Shown here one piece after another: positions 49,572 through 57,588 of a stretch of 64,000 nt of DNA (the stretch's first letter is position 1; each line of letters opens with the position of its first letter). Source of the DNA: Ktedonobacterales bacterium (GTDB lineage: Bacteria; Chloroflexota; Ktedonobacteria; Ktedonobacterales; DATBGS01); contig DATBHW010000033.1 in NCBI GenBank assembly GCA_036557285.1, positions 1-64,000 of the forward strand, written 5' to 3'. Position numbers and translations under genes: made by a program. The notes below the pieces were generated by a model. It worked only from the letters and a program-made list of their open reading frames with translations, ran no database searches and had not been told where the DNA came from.

Positions 49572-50929
49572 TGCGCTCGGATACGCTTGAGACCGTCAGG
49601 TGGCTTTCTTCGTTCCATGACACCGAGCGGAGCGGCCAGTTTGTCTCCGATGGCGAGGGAAGCCTGAACCGCGAGCGCGCCCTCCTTGCCCTGCTGGACA
49701 ACCCGCAGCGAGCTTATAAAATTACCCACGTAGCAGGGACCAAGGGCAAAGGTTCAGTGAGCGCGATGCTCGCCGCTATCCTGCGCGCGGCAGGTGTGCA
49801 GGTTGGGTTGTACACCCAGCCCGACCTGCACACCTGGCATGAGCGGATACGCATCAACCAGCAAATCATCACGGAGAACGAGGCGCTTCAGGCGCTCCCA
49901 CGCCTGAAAGACGCCCTGGCGCGGATAGACCTTGCCCCGGGCGATTATCTCACCTACGAAGTCGTGACCGCCCTGGCTTTTCTCGCTTTCCGCGAGGCTC
50001 ACGTCGAGCATGCTGTGATCGAAGTCGGCCTCGGCGGGCGGCTGGATGCAACCAACGTCGTCGAGCCGGCGGTGACGGTCATCACCTCCATCAGCTACGA
50101 CCACATGGCGGTCCTCGGCGCGACGCTCTCAGAAATCGCGCGCGAGAAAGGCGGCATTATCAAACCGGGCGTTCCGCTCGTCTGCTCCGCACAGGCTTCC
50201 GAAGCGGTTGGCGTCATCACCCGCATCTGCGCCGAGCGCGGAGCGCCGCTGCTGCGCGTGGGGCCAGTTGGAACGGCTGGCTGCTCTTATTGGTATCAGC
50301 CGCGCGCCGTTGAAAGTGAGCGGCAGTGGGGCGATGTGCAGACGCCTTTGCGAACGTATCAAAACCTGGAATTGCGTTTGCTTGGAACCCATCAACTGGA
50401 GAATGCCACAGCCGCCATTGCTGCCGCCGAGCAACTTGGCAGCGCCGGAGCGGCTCTTGATGAAGCGGCCATCCGCCGGGGATTGCAGGAGGTCTCCTGG
50501 CCTGGACGCCTGCAAGTGGTGAGACGCCAGCCCTGGATTGTCATTGATGGCGCACACAACGCCGATTCATTCGCCAGACTCTTTGCTGCGCTGCGTCGGC
50601 ACTTCGCGTTCGAGCGACTGATCCTGGTGCTAGGGGTGATGGCCGATAAAGACCTGCCAGGGATTATGAGAGAGATCGAGCGGGCAGGTGTCACTCAGGC
50701 ATTCGTGACGGCGATGGCCCATCCGCGCGCAGCCGCTCCCGATAAGCTGGCCCACCTTCTGAGCGTGCGAGCGCCGCAGATAGCCATCCACACACACGCA
50801 GAAAGCGCGGCGGCGCTGTCTGACGCCCTCTCCGCAGCCGGGCCACACGATTTGCTTTGTGTGGCTGGATCATTGGCGCTGGCGGGGGAGGCGCTGCGGT
50901 GGTTCAACGGACAATCAGGCAACCACTAA
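49571..50929 (+). CDS. folC: Folylpolyglutamate synthase / dihydrofolate synthase
   Basis: A 452-residue Mur-ligase-type enzyme that adds glutamate to folates. It has the ATP loop THVAGTKGKGSVSAML, the folate region TQPDLHTWHERIRIN, the glycine-rich HVEHAVIEVGLGGRLDATN, and the C-terminal domain start IDGAHNADSF. It overlaps folP by one base, so both are coupled in one message for folate synthesis. Length is normal. Confidence 0.95.
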   Translation: MRSDTLETVRWLSSFHDTERSGQFVSDGEGSLNRERALLALLDNPQRAYKITHVAGTKGKGSVSAMLAAILRAAGVQVGLYTQPDLHTWHERIRINQQIITENEALQALPRLKDALARIDLAPGDYLTYEVVTALAFLAFREAHVEHAVIEVGLGGRLDATNVVEPAVTVITSISYDHMAVLGATLSEIAREKGGIIKPGVPLVCSAQASEAVGVITRICAERGAPLLRVGPVGTAGCSYWYQPRAVESERQWGDVQTPLRTYQNLELRLLGTHQLENATAAIAAAEQLGSAGAALDEAAIRRGLQEVSWPGRLQVVRRQPWIVIDGAHNADSFARLFAALRRHFAFERLILVLGVMADKDLPGIMREIERAGVTQAFVTAMAHPRAAAPDKLAHLLSVRAPQIAIHTHAESAAALSDALSAAGPHDLLCVAGSLALAGEALRWFNGQSGNH

Positions 50930-51198
50930 GATTCCGCGCGTGCGCCGATCTCTCCATTCTCCCACGCTGGCCTTCGGCTCAAAAGCCTTGCAGCGCTTCC
51001 CCAGGGCTGCTAAAATAACCTTCAGTTGCGTCAGCGATACCCGGCGGAGCAATCCCTATGATGGTCTCTCTGCGATGCGTAATCAGGCTGCCCGGCCTCT
51101 GGCTGGGGGCCAGGATACACAATTGGCATTTTCGCCGGACCTTGCGCAGCGCGCTGGCAGGCAAACAATCTTTGCGCCCTTCCCAGAAAGAAAGCCGA

Positions 51199-51966
51199 AT
51201 GAAGCGAAAAATATTACTCATTCGTCATGGTCAGGCGACCTTTAACGTTGAACATCGTTTACCAGGGCAGTTGCCTGGCATTGCGCTCACCGAAGAGGGA
51301 AAACGCCAGGCGCAGCAGACCGGCGAAGCGCTGGCCGGGCTGCCCATCAGCGCCATTATCAGCAGCCCTCTGGAGCGCGCCCGCGACACTGCCGCGCTCG
51401 TTGCCAGGCCGCGCGACATCCCCATTCAGCTTGACGCTGATCTGGCAGATACCAACGTGGGGAAGTGGGCAGGCATGAATTATAATGAGCTTTCCAAGAG
51501 CGACGACGCCGAGTGGAAGTTGTATGCCAGGACCATGAGCGCCGCGCCGCCGGGGGTCGAGAGCGGCCTGGATGTCCAGGCGCGCGCTGTACGAGCCGCC
51601 GAGCGCGCCCGCCGCGCGCCCGATCTCGGCGAATATGTCGCCCTGGTGGCTCACGCCGATGTCATCAAGCTCATCGTCGCGTATTATACCGGGATGCCCC
51701 ACCAGTGTATTCACTCGCTCAGCATAGACAACGCCTCTGTGACCATGCTGGCCTTTGGCGAACATGAACATCCCCCAGCGGTACTCGCGCTCAACTGGAC
51801 ACCATCGCCTGGCTGGCTGACCTATACACCAGAACCACCTGCCGAAACGCAGGTACAGGCTGATGGGCAGGTCACAGCGGCGCAAGCGACGACCAATGAG
51901 GGGAGCCAGGACACAGCAACTCAGAACGAAACGACGCCTGCTGCCACAGCAGCGCCGCAAGATTGA
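51199..51966 (+). CDS. Histidine phosphatase (phosphoglycerate mutase-like)
   Basis: A 255-residue member of the histidine phosphatase superfamily. The active-site RHG is at ILLIRHGQATFN, Arg in SPLERARDTA, and the second His in LVAHADVIKLI. The C-terminal 55 residues are Gln/Thr/Ala-rich and probably disordered. Members include phosphoglycerate mutase, alpha-ribazole phosphatase and broad phosphatases; I cannot choose. The ATG at 51199 is set by family alignment of the RHG motif; its ribosome binding site is weak. Confidence 0.85.
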   Translation: MKRKILLIRHGQATFNVEHRLPGQLPGIALTEEGKRQAQQTGEALAGLPISAIISSPLERARDTAALVARPRDIPIQLDADLADTNVGKWAGMNYNELSKSDDAEWKLYARTMSAAPPGVESGLDVQARAVRAAERARRAPDLGEYVALVAHADVIKLIVAYYTGMPHQCIHSLSIDNASVTMLAFGEHEHPPAVLALNWTPSPGWLTYTPEPPAETQVQADGQVTAAQATTNEGSQDTATQNETTPAATAAPQD

Positions 51967-52030
51967 CAGTAATACAAGCAATTCCTCAATCGCCAGCAGT
52001 GCGCGTATCAGCAAAAGAAGGAGCCAGACT

Positions 52031-52963
52031 GTGTTCGACGCCCGCAACCTGTACGAGCGGCATATGTGGCATTATGAATCCGACAGGCCGCTTACTGTAG
52101 CCCAACTTATCGCCCTGGGCAGCCTGGATGTTCACACCGCCGCGTTGCTCTGGCTGCTGATAGAGCGCCACATCTCCTACATCATCTCCGGGCCAACCAG
52201 CCCCACGCCAGGTGTCGGCAAGACCACAACACTCAACGCCATGCTTGATTTTCTGCCCGACGGAACCTCCCTGGTCTATACCTCTGGCATGTTCGAGCGA
52301 TTTGACTTCCGCGAGGTAACGGAGCCAGAGACAACCTGTATCCTTTGCAACGAGGTCAGCGATCACCTGCGCATTTATATGTGGGGGCGTGTGGCCCGGC
52401 GCTTCCTCGACCTCCCCGCAGAGGGCTATGCCATCGCTACCAGCATGCACGCTGATACGCTGGATGATGTGCTGAGCGCGCTCATGGGCGATCTGCATCT
52501 TTCAGCAGAGCAAATGGCCCACCTGGGAGTCATTGTCAACATCGGCATTGTTGGGCGGGTCTGGCCGCCGCGCCGCCGCTTCCTGACCGTCAATCTGCTG
52601 CATCCAAAAGCTCCCGAGGCTCTTGCTGCCCCCGGTGCGCAGCAAGATGAAAAAGCATCCGCAGGCATCTTGCTCGGCCCGGCAAGTGAACACCTCGCCA
52701 TTCTTCCCCTTTCGCAGTGGGAAGCCAAAGGCGATTGTTTTACTCACCCGGATGCCGATACACTCGCTCAAGTTGCGGCCTTCCTCAAGATGGCCCCCCC
52801 TGCTTTCAACGCGGCCCTGCAACGCCGCGTCGGTTGCCTGCAAGAACTGGCGGAAGGCAACGGCGCTGGGCAGCGCCCGTTGCGTCGGGCCATCGCCAGG
52901 CTGCGTGAGGAAGAGGAGCGCGAGCAGAAGACGGATGCCCATCACGACGACGCGCAAGCCTGA
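52031..52963 (+). CDS. Compact CpaF/VirB11-like secretion ATPase
   Basis: A 310-residue P-loop ATPase. It has the Walker A motif TPGVGKTTTLNAML and, further on, a His-box-like segment ATSMHADTLDDVLSAL, as in type II/IV secretion ATPases (CpaF, VirB11), where this segment is ATIHAxSx. It is shorter than CpaF (about 450) and lacks the long N-terminal domain; the C-terminus is different. The start is GTG at 52031 with GAAGGAG 8 bases upstream, although an upstream frame overlaps the phosphatase gene. No pilin or other secretion gene is visible near it, so its partner is unknown. It may drive a pilus elsewhere in the genome or have a different role. Confidence 0.75.
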   Translation: MFDARNLYERHMWHYESDRPLTVAQLIALGSLDVHTAALLWLLIERHISYIISGPTSPTPGVGKTTTLNAMLDFLPDGTSLVYTSGMFERFDFREVTEPETTCILCNEVSDHLRIYMWGRVARRFLDLPAEGYAIATSMHADTLDDVLSALMGDLHLSAEQMAHLGVIVNIGIVGRVWPPRRRFLTVNLLHPKAPEALAAPGAQQDEKASAGILLGPASEHLAILPLSQWEAKGDCFTHPDADTLAQVAAFLKMAPPAFNAALQRRVGCLQELAEGNGAGQRPLRRAIARLREEEEREQKTDAHHDDAQA

Positions 52964-53127
52964 GCGCAGTTTTTCAGAACTCACCTCATCCTCCCCCGGA
53001 ATTGGCACAAAACTTGCCTGAAAGCGTGCTAGAGGGACTTCAACCACCGCAGCGATCCGGTAAAAAAATGCTGCCAGGTTCACGCTCTTGTTTGGCAGGT
53101 CTACAATTGTAGGAGGAGGACTATCTT

Positions 53128-53325
53128 ATGATGCAGAAAAAGCTGCAACAGCAAACGCTTACCGTTGGCGAGTTGTGCGCGGCCATTTCAGAAGGCCGCC
53201 TGCCCGCTACGTTGCACGATAATGAGTGGTATCAGGTCAATGGACGAGAGCTGCGTCGCTTTGTCACTGGGCAGCCGCGCACAGCCACCTCTGCCGAGCA
53301 CATCCCGCGCACAATAAAGGGCTAG
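53128..53325 (+). CDS. Small 65-aa hypothetical protein
   Basis: A 65-residue product with an excellent AGGAGGAGG site before the ATG. The text LTVGELCAAISEGRLPATLHDNEWYQVNGRELRRFV looks like a small winged or excisionase-like helix-turn-helix unit: a helix, then GRLPAT and a YQVNGRELRRF strand/helix. That suggests DNA binding by resemblance to MerR/Xis-type proteins, not proof. A terminator follows. I recognise no named family. Confidence 0.72.
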   Translation: MMQKKLQQQTLTVGELCAAISEGRLPATLHDNEWYQVNGRELRRFVTGQPRTATSAEHIPRTIKG

Positions 53326-53337
53326 ATAAAACTCTAC

Positions 53338-53375
53338 AGAAGAGCGTCCGGTTATGGTGCGCCGGATGCTCTTCT
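53338..53375. terminator. Hairpin between the 65-aa gene and the HMG-CoA lyase gene
   Basis: AGAAGAGCGTCCGG at 53338-53351 pairs with CCGGATGCTCTTCT at 53362-53375 (one G-U), loop of 10 bases. Confidence 0.75.
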
Positions 53376-53408
53376 TTGAGAAACATTCGTTCTCTGGAAA
53401 GAAGCGAA

Positions 53409-54323
53409 TTAGCAATTGGCTGTTGCCGCCTGCCAGTATTTACTGGTCGGGGCATGACCCAGGAATGCAGTGATAAAGCTGGTCGCTTCGACCACTTTCT
53501 CCAGATCGACCCTAGTTTCAATCCCCAGGCCATGCAGCATATACAATAAGTCTTCGGTTGCCAGGTTGCCAGCCGCGCCCGGCGCATAGGGGCAGCCGCC
53601 CAATCCACCAGCCGAAGAGTCAAACGTCGTCACCCCCAACTGCAAGCCGGTCAGCACGTTTGCCAGTGCCGTACCGCGCGTATCGTGAAAGTGCAGGCCC
53701 AACTTCTCCAGCGGTACCCGCCTGATCAGCAGCGAGACGACTTCCACTACCTGATCTGGCGTAGCGACGCCAATCGTATCCCCCAGCGACAGTTCATCCA
53801 CCCCCAGGTCTAGCAGGCGCGCGGCCACCTCCAGCGTCTTCTCAGGCGATACAGCGCCTTCATACGGGCAGCCAAACACCGTTGAGATATAGCCGCGTAC
53901 CGGCACGCTCTCGCGGCGCGCCAGTTCTATTACCGGACGGAAGTTTTCCAGGCTCTCGGCAATCGTGGCATGAATATTATGTTGGGCGAACGTCTCCGAA
54001 GCAGCGGTAAAAACCGCCACTGAGCGCGCGCCAGCCGCCAGGGCGCGCTCCATCCCCTTCTGGTTGGGGACCAATACCGGATAATTGACGCCCGCGCGCC
54101 GCGTAATTCCGGCCATCACTTCGCTGGCATCCGCCAATTGTGGAATCGCTTTTGGGCTAACAAACGATGTTGCCTCCACTGCGCCAAAGCCAGCCGCCGA
54201 AAGCAGATCAATAAACTTGATCTTTTCGGCGGTAGGTATCTGCGCTTTCTCGTTCTGCAAGCCATCCCTTGGCCCCACCTCGACGATTCGCACTTGCTTT
54301 GGCAAGCTCTCAAAAAGCGCCAT
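53409..54323 (-). CDS. Hydroxymethylglutaryl-CoA lyase
   Basis: A 304-residue TIM-barrel lyase of the HMGL type that splits HMG-CoA into acetyl-CoA and acetoacetate, the last step of leucine breakdown. It has VGPRDGLQNEK near the start, the active-site GCPYAPGAAGN with the conserved Cys, and HFHDTRGTALANV. Length is normal. It is the third gene of a reverse-strand leucine set, after an enoyl-CoA hydratase and a biotin-carboxylase subunit. Confidence 0.92.
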   Translation of the reverse strand: MALFESLPKQVRIVEVGPRDGLQNEKAQIPTAEKIKFIDLLSAAGFGAVEATSFVSPKAIPQLADASEVMAGITRRAGVNYPVLVPNQKGMERALAAGARSVAVFTAASETFAQHNIHATIAESLENFRPVIELARRESVPVRGYISTVFGCPYEGAVSPEKTLEVAARLLDLGVDELSLGDTIGVATPDQVVEVVSLLIRRVPLEKLGLHFHDTRGTALANVLTGLQLGVTTFDSSAGGLGGCPYAPGAAGNLATEDLLYMLHGLGIETRVDLEKVVEATSFITAFLGHAPTSKYWQAATANC

Positions 54324-54365
54324 TGCTTTCGCTCGCTCCTTCCAGAACTGGCTGATCCGATGGCC

Positions 54366-56474
54366 CTATTTTGCGCCAGACTCCTCAATATCAGGCTCGC
54401 TCGCAGCCGCCCCCTCCTCGCCAAGCTCCACCAGCGTTGCACCACCAGGAACCGCCTCGCCCTCGGCAAAGGGCAGGCGGCGCACAACCGCCGCGCGAGG
54501 CGCAGTAATCACATGCTCCATTTTCATCGCGCTCAGCACCAGCAAGGGCTGTCGCGCCTGCACATGTTCGCCCTCGCGCACATGCGCCTTCACAATCGTC
54601 CCTGGCATGGGCGCAACCAGCTTCTGCTGTGCCGCCCCACCCAACGCGCCAGCCGCCGCGACATCAACATCCAGCGGGCGCGGCCTCTCCAGCCGATAGC
54701 TTACACCCCTCCAGAACACTACTGTCTCATAGCCCTGCCGCGTCACATACGCCAGGCTCATCTGAGCGCCAATCTCCATCATAATCGCACCCTTTGAGAG
54801 CAGATTCAGCGTCACCCCCAGCCGTCGCATACTCCGTTCGGGCGGCTCGCCCGCGCCTTTAACGACTATACGAACACCCCACCTGGAAGCGCCAGGCTCC
54901 GGCGCTAATGTGAGCTGATATTCCTTCCCACGATAGCTATAAACACCTGTTTGCTCGCCCCCCCGCCGTAACGCGCCGCCCTGCGTCCAGGGGTTAAACC
55001 GGCGATGACCCGCAGCGAATCGCCCGCTCCCACGATTGGCCCTGGCGCGATCAGACCCATCAAGCACTTCTACGCCCGCCGCCGCCAGCAGCGGCTCAGC
55101 CGGTAACTCCGGGTGCTCAAGCTCGGCGCTCAGGTCGTGCTTCACCAGAAAATCGGTAAACGTCCGGCCAGCCGCAAAATCGGGGTGAGCAGCAATCGCC
55201 CGCAGCAGCGGCAGATTCGTCTCCACGCCCAGCACAACCCAGTGTTCCAAGGCCCAGCGCAGCCGCTCTAATGCCGATTGCCGATCTTCGCCATAGACAA
55301 TCAGCTTTGCCAGCATCGGGTCATAATACACCGTTACCTCGCTGCCTCCGGCAACGCCGCTGTCCACACGCACCCCAGGAGCGCGCGGCGGCTCAAAGAC
55401 CTCTATCCTCCCAGTTGACGGCAGAAAATCTTGAGCCGGGTCTTCGGCATAGAGCCGCATCTCAATCGCGTGGCCGCGCGGCGCAATCTCTTCCTGGCTC
55501 AGACCCAGCGGCTCCCCGGCAGCAATCATGATCTGATGCTTTACCAGATCAGCGCCTGTCACCCACTCAGTCACAGGATGCTCCACCTGGAGGCGCGTAT
55601 TCATCTCCAGAAAGTAATAGCGCCCATCCGTATCCAGCAGGAACTCGACGGTGCCAGCGTTCACATACCCAGCCGCCTGCGCCACGCGCACTGCCGCCGC
55701 GCCCATCTCGGCGCGCAGTTCCGGCGTCAGCGCCACTGACGGGCTTTCCTCGACAATCTTCTGATGCCGCCGCTGGATAGAGCATTCGCGCTCGCCCAGG
55801 TGAACCGCCTGGCCGCGCAGATCGGCCAGAATCTGAAACTCCACATGACGCGGCTCGACAAGCAGCTTCTCCAGAAACATCTGCTCGCTGCCGAACGCGC
55901 CCAGCGCCTCGCGTTTTGCTCCCGCCAGCGCCTCGGCAAAGCCCTCCTCGCCAAAGAGCGCGCGCATTCCTTTGCCCCCACCGCCATCGGTGGGCTTGAG
56001 CATCACCGGAAAGCCGATGCGCCGCGCCTCAGCCAAAAAGCGTGCGGCGCTCTGATCCTCACCAGCATAGCCGGGGACCGTCGGAACACCGACCCGTTGG
56101 GCGATCTCTTTTGCCGCCGTCTTTGACCCCAGCAAGCGAATCGCTTCAGGCGTTGGGCCGATAAAGACAATGCCCGCCGTGTCGCATGCTTCGGCAAACG
56201 CAGCATTCTCCGAAAGAAAGCCATAGCCTGGATGAATCGCCTGCGCGCCACAGCGCCGCGCCACCTCGATAATCGCCGGAATATGCAGATAGCTTTGCGC
56301 GGCGGACGCTGGCCCGATGCTGTACGCCTCGTCAGCCATCTGCACATGCAGCGCCGCGCGATCAGCCTCCGAATAGACGGCCACCGCTGTAATCCCCAAC
56401 GCCTGGCAGGCAGCCATCACACGAACCGCGATCTCCCCCCGATTTGCTACAAGGATTTTTGTAAACATCGCCAT
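54366..56474 (-). CDS. Methylcrotonyl-CoA carboxylase alpha-type subunit (biotin carboxylase/BCCP)
   Basis: A 702-residue protein with the full biotin carboxylase domain (LVANRGEIAVRVM, YGFLSENAAFAEAC, KPTDGGGGKGMR, EMNTRLQVEHPVTEWVTG) and a C-terminal biotinyl domain with the AMKMEH lysine site at about residue 660. This is the layout of methylcrotonyl-, propionyl- and geranyl-CoA carboxylase alpha subunits. The neighbours (methylglutaconyl-CoA hydratase-like, HMG-CoA lyase) favour methylcrotonyl-CoA. The beta carboxyltransferase subunit is not in the window. The start may be 56474 or the ATG at 56468. Confidence 0.88.
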   Translation of the reverse strand: MAMFTKILVANRGEIAVRVMAACQALGITAVAVYSEADRAALHVQMADEAYSIGPASAAQSYLHIPAIIEVARRCGAQAIHPGYGFLSENAAFAEACDTAGIVFIGPTPEAIRLLGSKTAAKEIAQRVGVPTVPGYAGEDQSAARFLAEARRIGFPVMLKPTDGGGGKGMRALFGEEGFAEALAGAKREALGAFGSEQMFLEKLLVEPRHVEFQILADLRGQAVHLGERECSIQRRHQKIVEESPSVALTPELRAEMGAAAVRVAQAAGYVNAGTVEFLLDTDGRYYFLEMNTRLQVEHPVTEWVTGADLVKHQIMIAAGEPLGLSQEEIAPRGHAIEMRLYAEDPAQDFLPSTGRIEVFEPPRAPGVRVDSGVAGGSEVTVYYDPMLAKLIVYGEDRQSALERLRWALEHWVVLGVETNLPLLRAIAAHPDFAAGRTFTDFLVKHDLSAELEHPELPAEPLLAAAGVEVLDGSDRARANRGSGRFAAGHRRFNPWTQGGALRRGGEQTGVYSYRGKEYQLTLAPEPGASRWGVRIVVKGAGEPPERSMRRLGVTLNLLSKGAIMMEIGAQMSLAYVTRQGYETVVFWRGVSYRLERPRPLDVDVAAAGALGGAAQQKLVAPMPGTIVKAHVREGEHVQARQPLLVLSAMKMEHVITAPRAAVVRRLPFAEGEAVPGGATLVELGEEGAAASEPDIEESGAK

Positions 56475-56476
56475 CT

Positions 56477-57343
56477 CTATTCAGCCCAGCTTGCGCTCCG
56501 CTTCTCCAGAAAGGCCCGGATGCCTTCCTGTCCCTCCTGGCTGGTGCGCAGTGCTGCAATCGTCTCAGCAGTCAGTTGTCGCGCCGCCTCGTACCCCAGC
56601 CCAGGTACAGCGTGGAAGAGCGTTTTCGTTGCCTTGATGCCCATCGGCCCGCTGCTCAGCAGGTTCTTCAGCGTCTCCTCGACGGCAGCGTCCAGTTGCT
56701 CCATCGGAACGACACGATGAGCCAGCCCAATCTCACGGGCGCGCGTCGCATCAAATTGTTCGCCCGTCAGCCCCAGCGCCCGCGCGTAGCCAGCGCCGAT
56801 GCGCCGCAGCACAAAGGGCGAGATCACCGCCGGACCGATGCCCAGCCGCACCTCAGTCAGCCCAAAGCGCGTCCCCTCGGCGGCAATAACGACATCGCAG
56901 ACACACGCCAGGCCCACGCCGCCGCCAAGCGCAGCGCCATGAATACGGCCAACCACTGGCTTGGGGCAGGTATCAATCGCCGTAAACATATCCGACATGC
57001 GCAGCGCATCGGCAATATTTTCTTCGCGTGTATAGTCCAGGCTGGCGCGCATCCAGTTCAGATCGGCTCCCGCAGAAAAGAGCGGCCCCGCGCCCGCAAG
57101 CACAATGGCCCGCACCCGCTCATCTGCACCCAGCGTGGCAAAGCACCGCTGTAAATCAGCGATGAGTTCCGCGTTAAAGGCGTTGCGCACCTCTGGCCGG
57201 TTCAACGTCACCTGGACCACCGCGCCTTCGGCGGCGGGTGCTTGGCCTCGCCGGGCTCGGCCAGTCTCGCTTCCGTTGGTCGCTCGCGCGACCGCGCCGC
57301 GCCGCTCAACCAGCAGGTGACGATAGGTTCCCTCATCGGACAT
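56477..57343 (-). CDS. Enoyl-CoA hydratase, methylglutaconyl-CoA hydratase-like
   Basis: A 288-residue crotonase. The N-terminal insert of about 25 residues is basic and low-complexity. The oxyanion loops are GAGPLFSAGADLNWM and GRIHGAALGGGVGLACVCD. The catalytic acidic region is in LTEVRLGIGPAVI. The gene order with a biotin carboxylase and HMG-CoA lyase suggests methylglutaconyl-CoA hydratase of leucine degradation (LiuC/AUH-like); other enoyl-CoA hydratases look alike. The start at 57343 has AGGAGG at 4 bases. An extended -10 (TGCTATGCT, reverse, 57404-57412) lies upstream. Confidence 0.85.
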   Translation of the reverse strand: MSDEGTYRHLLVERRGAVARATNGSETGRARRGQAPAAEGAVVQVTLNRPEVRNAFNAELIADLQRCFATLGADERVRAIVLAGAGPLFSAGADLNWMRASLDYTREENIADALRMSDMFTAIDTCPKPVVGRIHGAALGGGVGLACVCDVVIAAEGTRFGLTEVRLGIGPAVISPFVLRRIGAGYARALGLTGEQFDATRAREIGLAHRVVPMEQLDAAVEETLKNLLSSGPMGIKATKTLFHAVPGLGYEAARQLTAETIAALRTSQEGQEGIRAFLEKRSASWAE

Positions 57344-57403
57344 GGCTCCTCCTCGTGCCATTCATAGTACTTTCAGGAGCAGAACGCCCTGCTTCTTCAT
57401 CTG

Positions 57404-57412
57404 AGCATAGCA
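57404..57412 (-). promoter_or_regulatory. Extended -10 promoter of the leucine set
   Basis: On the reverse strand TGCTATGCT lies about 60 bases before the hydratase start. No -35 box is clear. Confidence 0.4.
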
Positions 57413-57505
57413 TCTGGCCGATGCGCCCGCAAGCCCTGCGATACCATTTCCGGTTTCAATCCGCCTGCTCAGAATCTTTCTATAGTCCCGCTTGCCATGG
57501 TCCGC

Positions 57506-57511
57506 TATAAT
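57506..57511 (+). promoter_or_regulatory. -10 box of the MoxR operon
   Basis: TATAAT at 57506-57511, 78 bases before the start of the MoxR gene. The -35 region has no good match. Confidence 0.4.
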
Positions 57512-57588
57512 ACAAGAAGTTTGCCGGTCTGCCTGCTCGCTTACATGCTTGCACGTCAATTGCATTTGTTCGTAGGAGGATTTTACTC

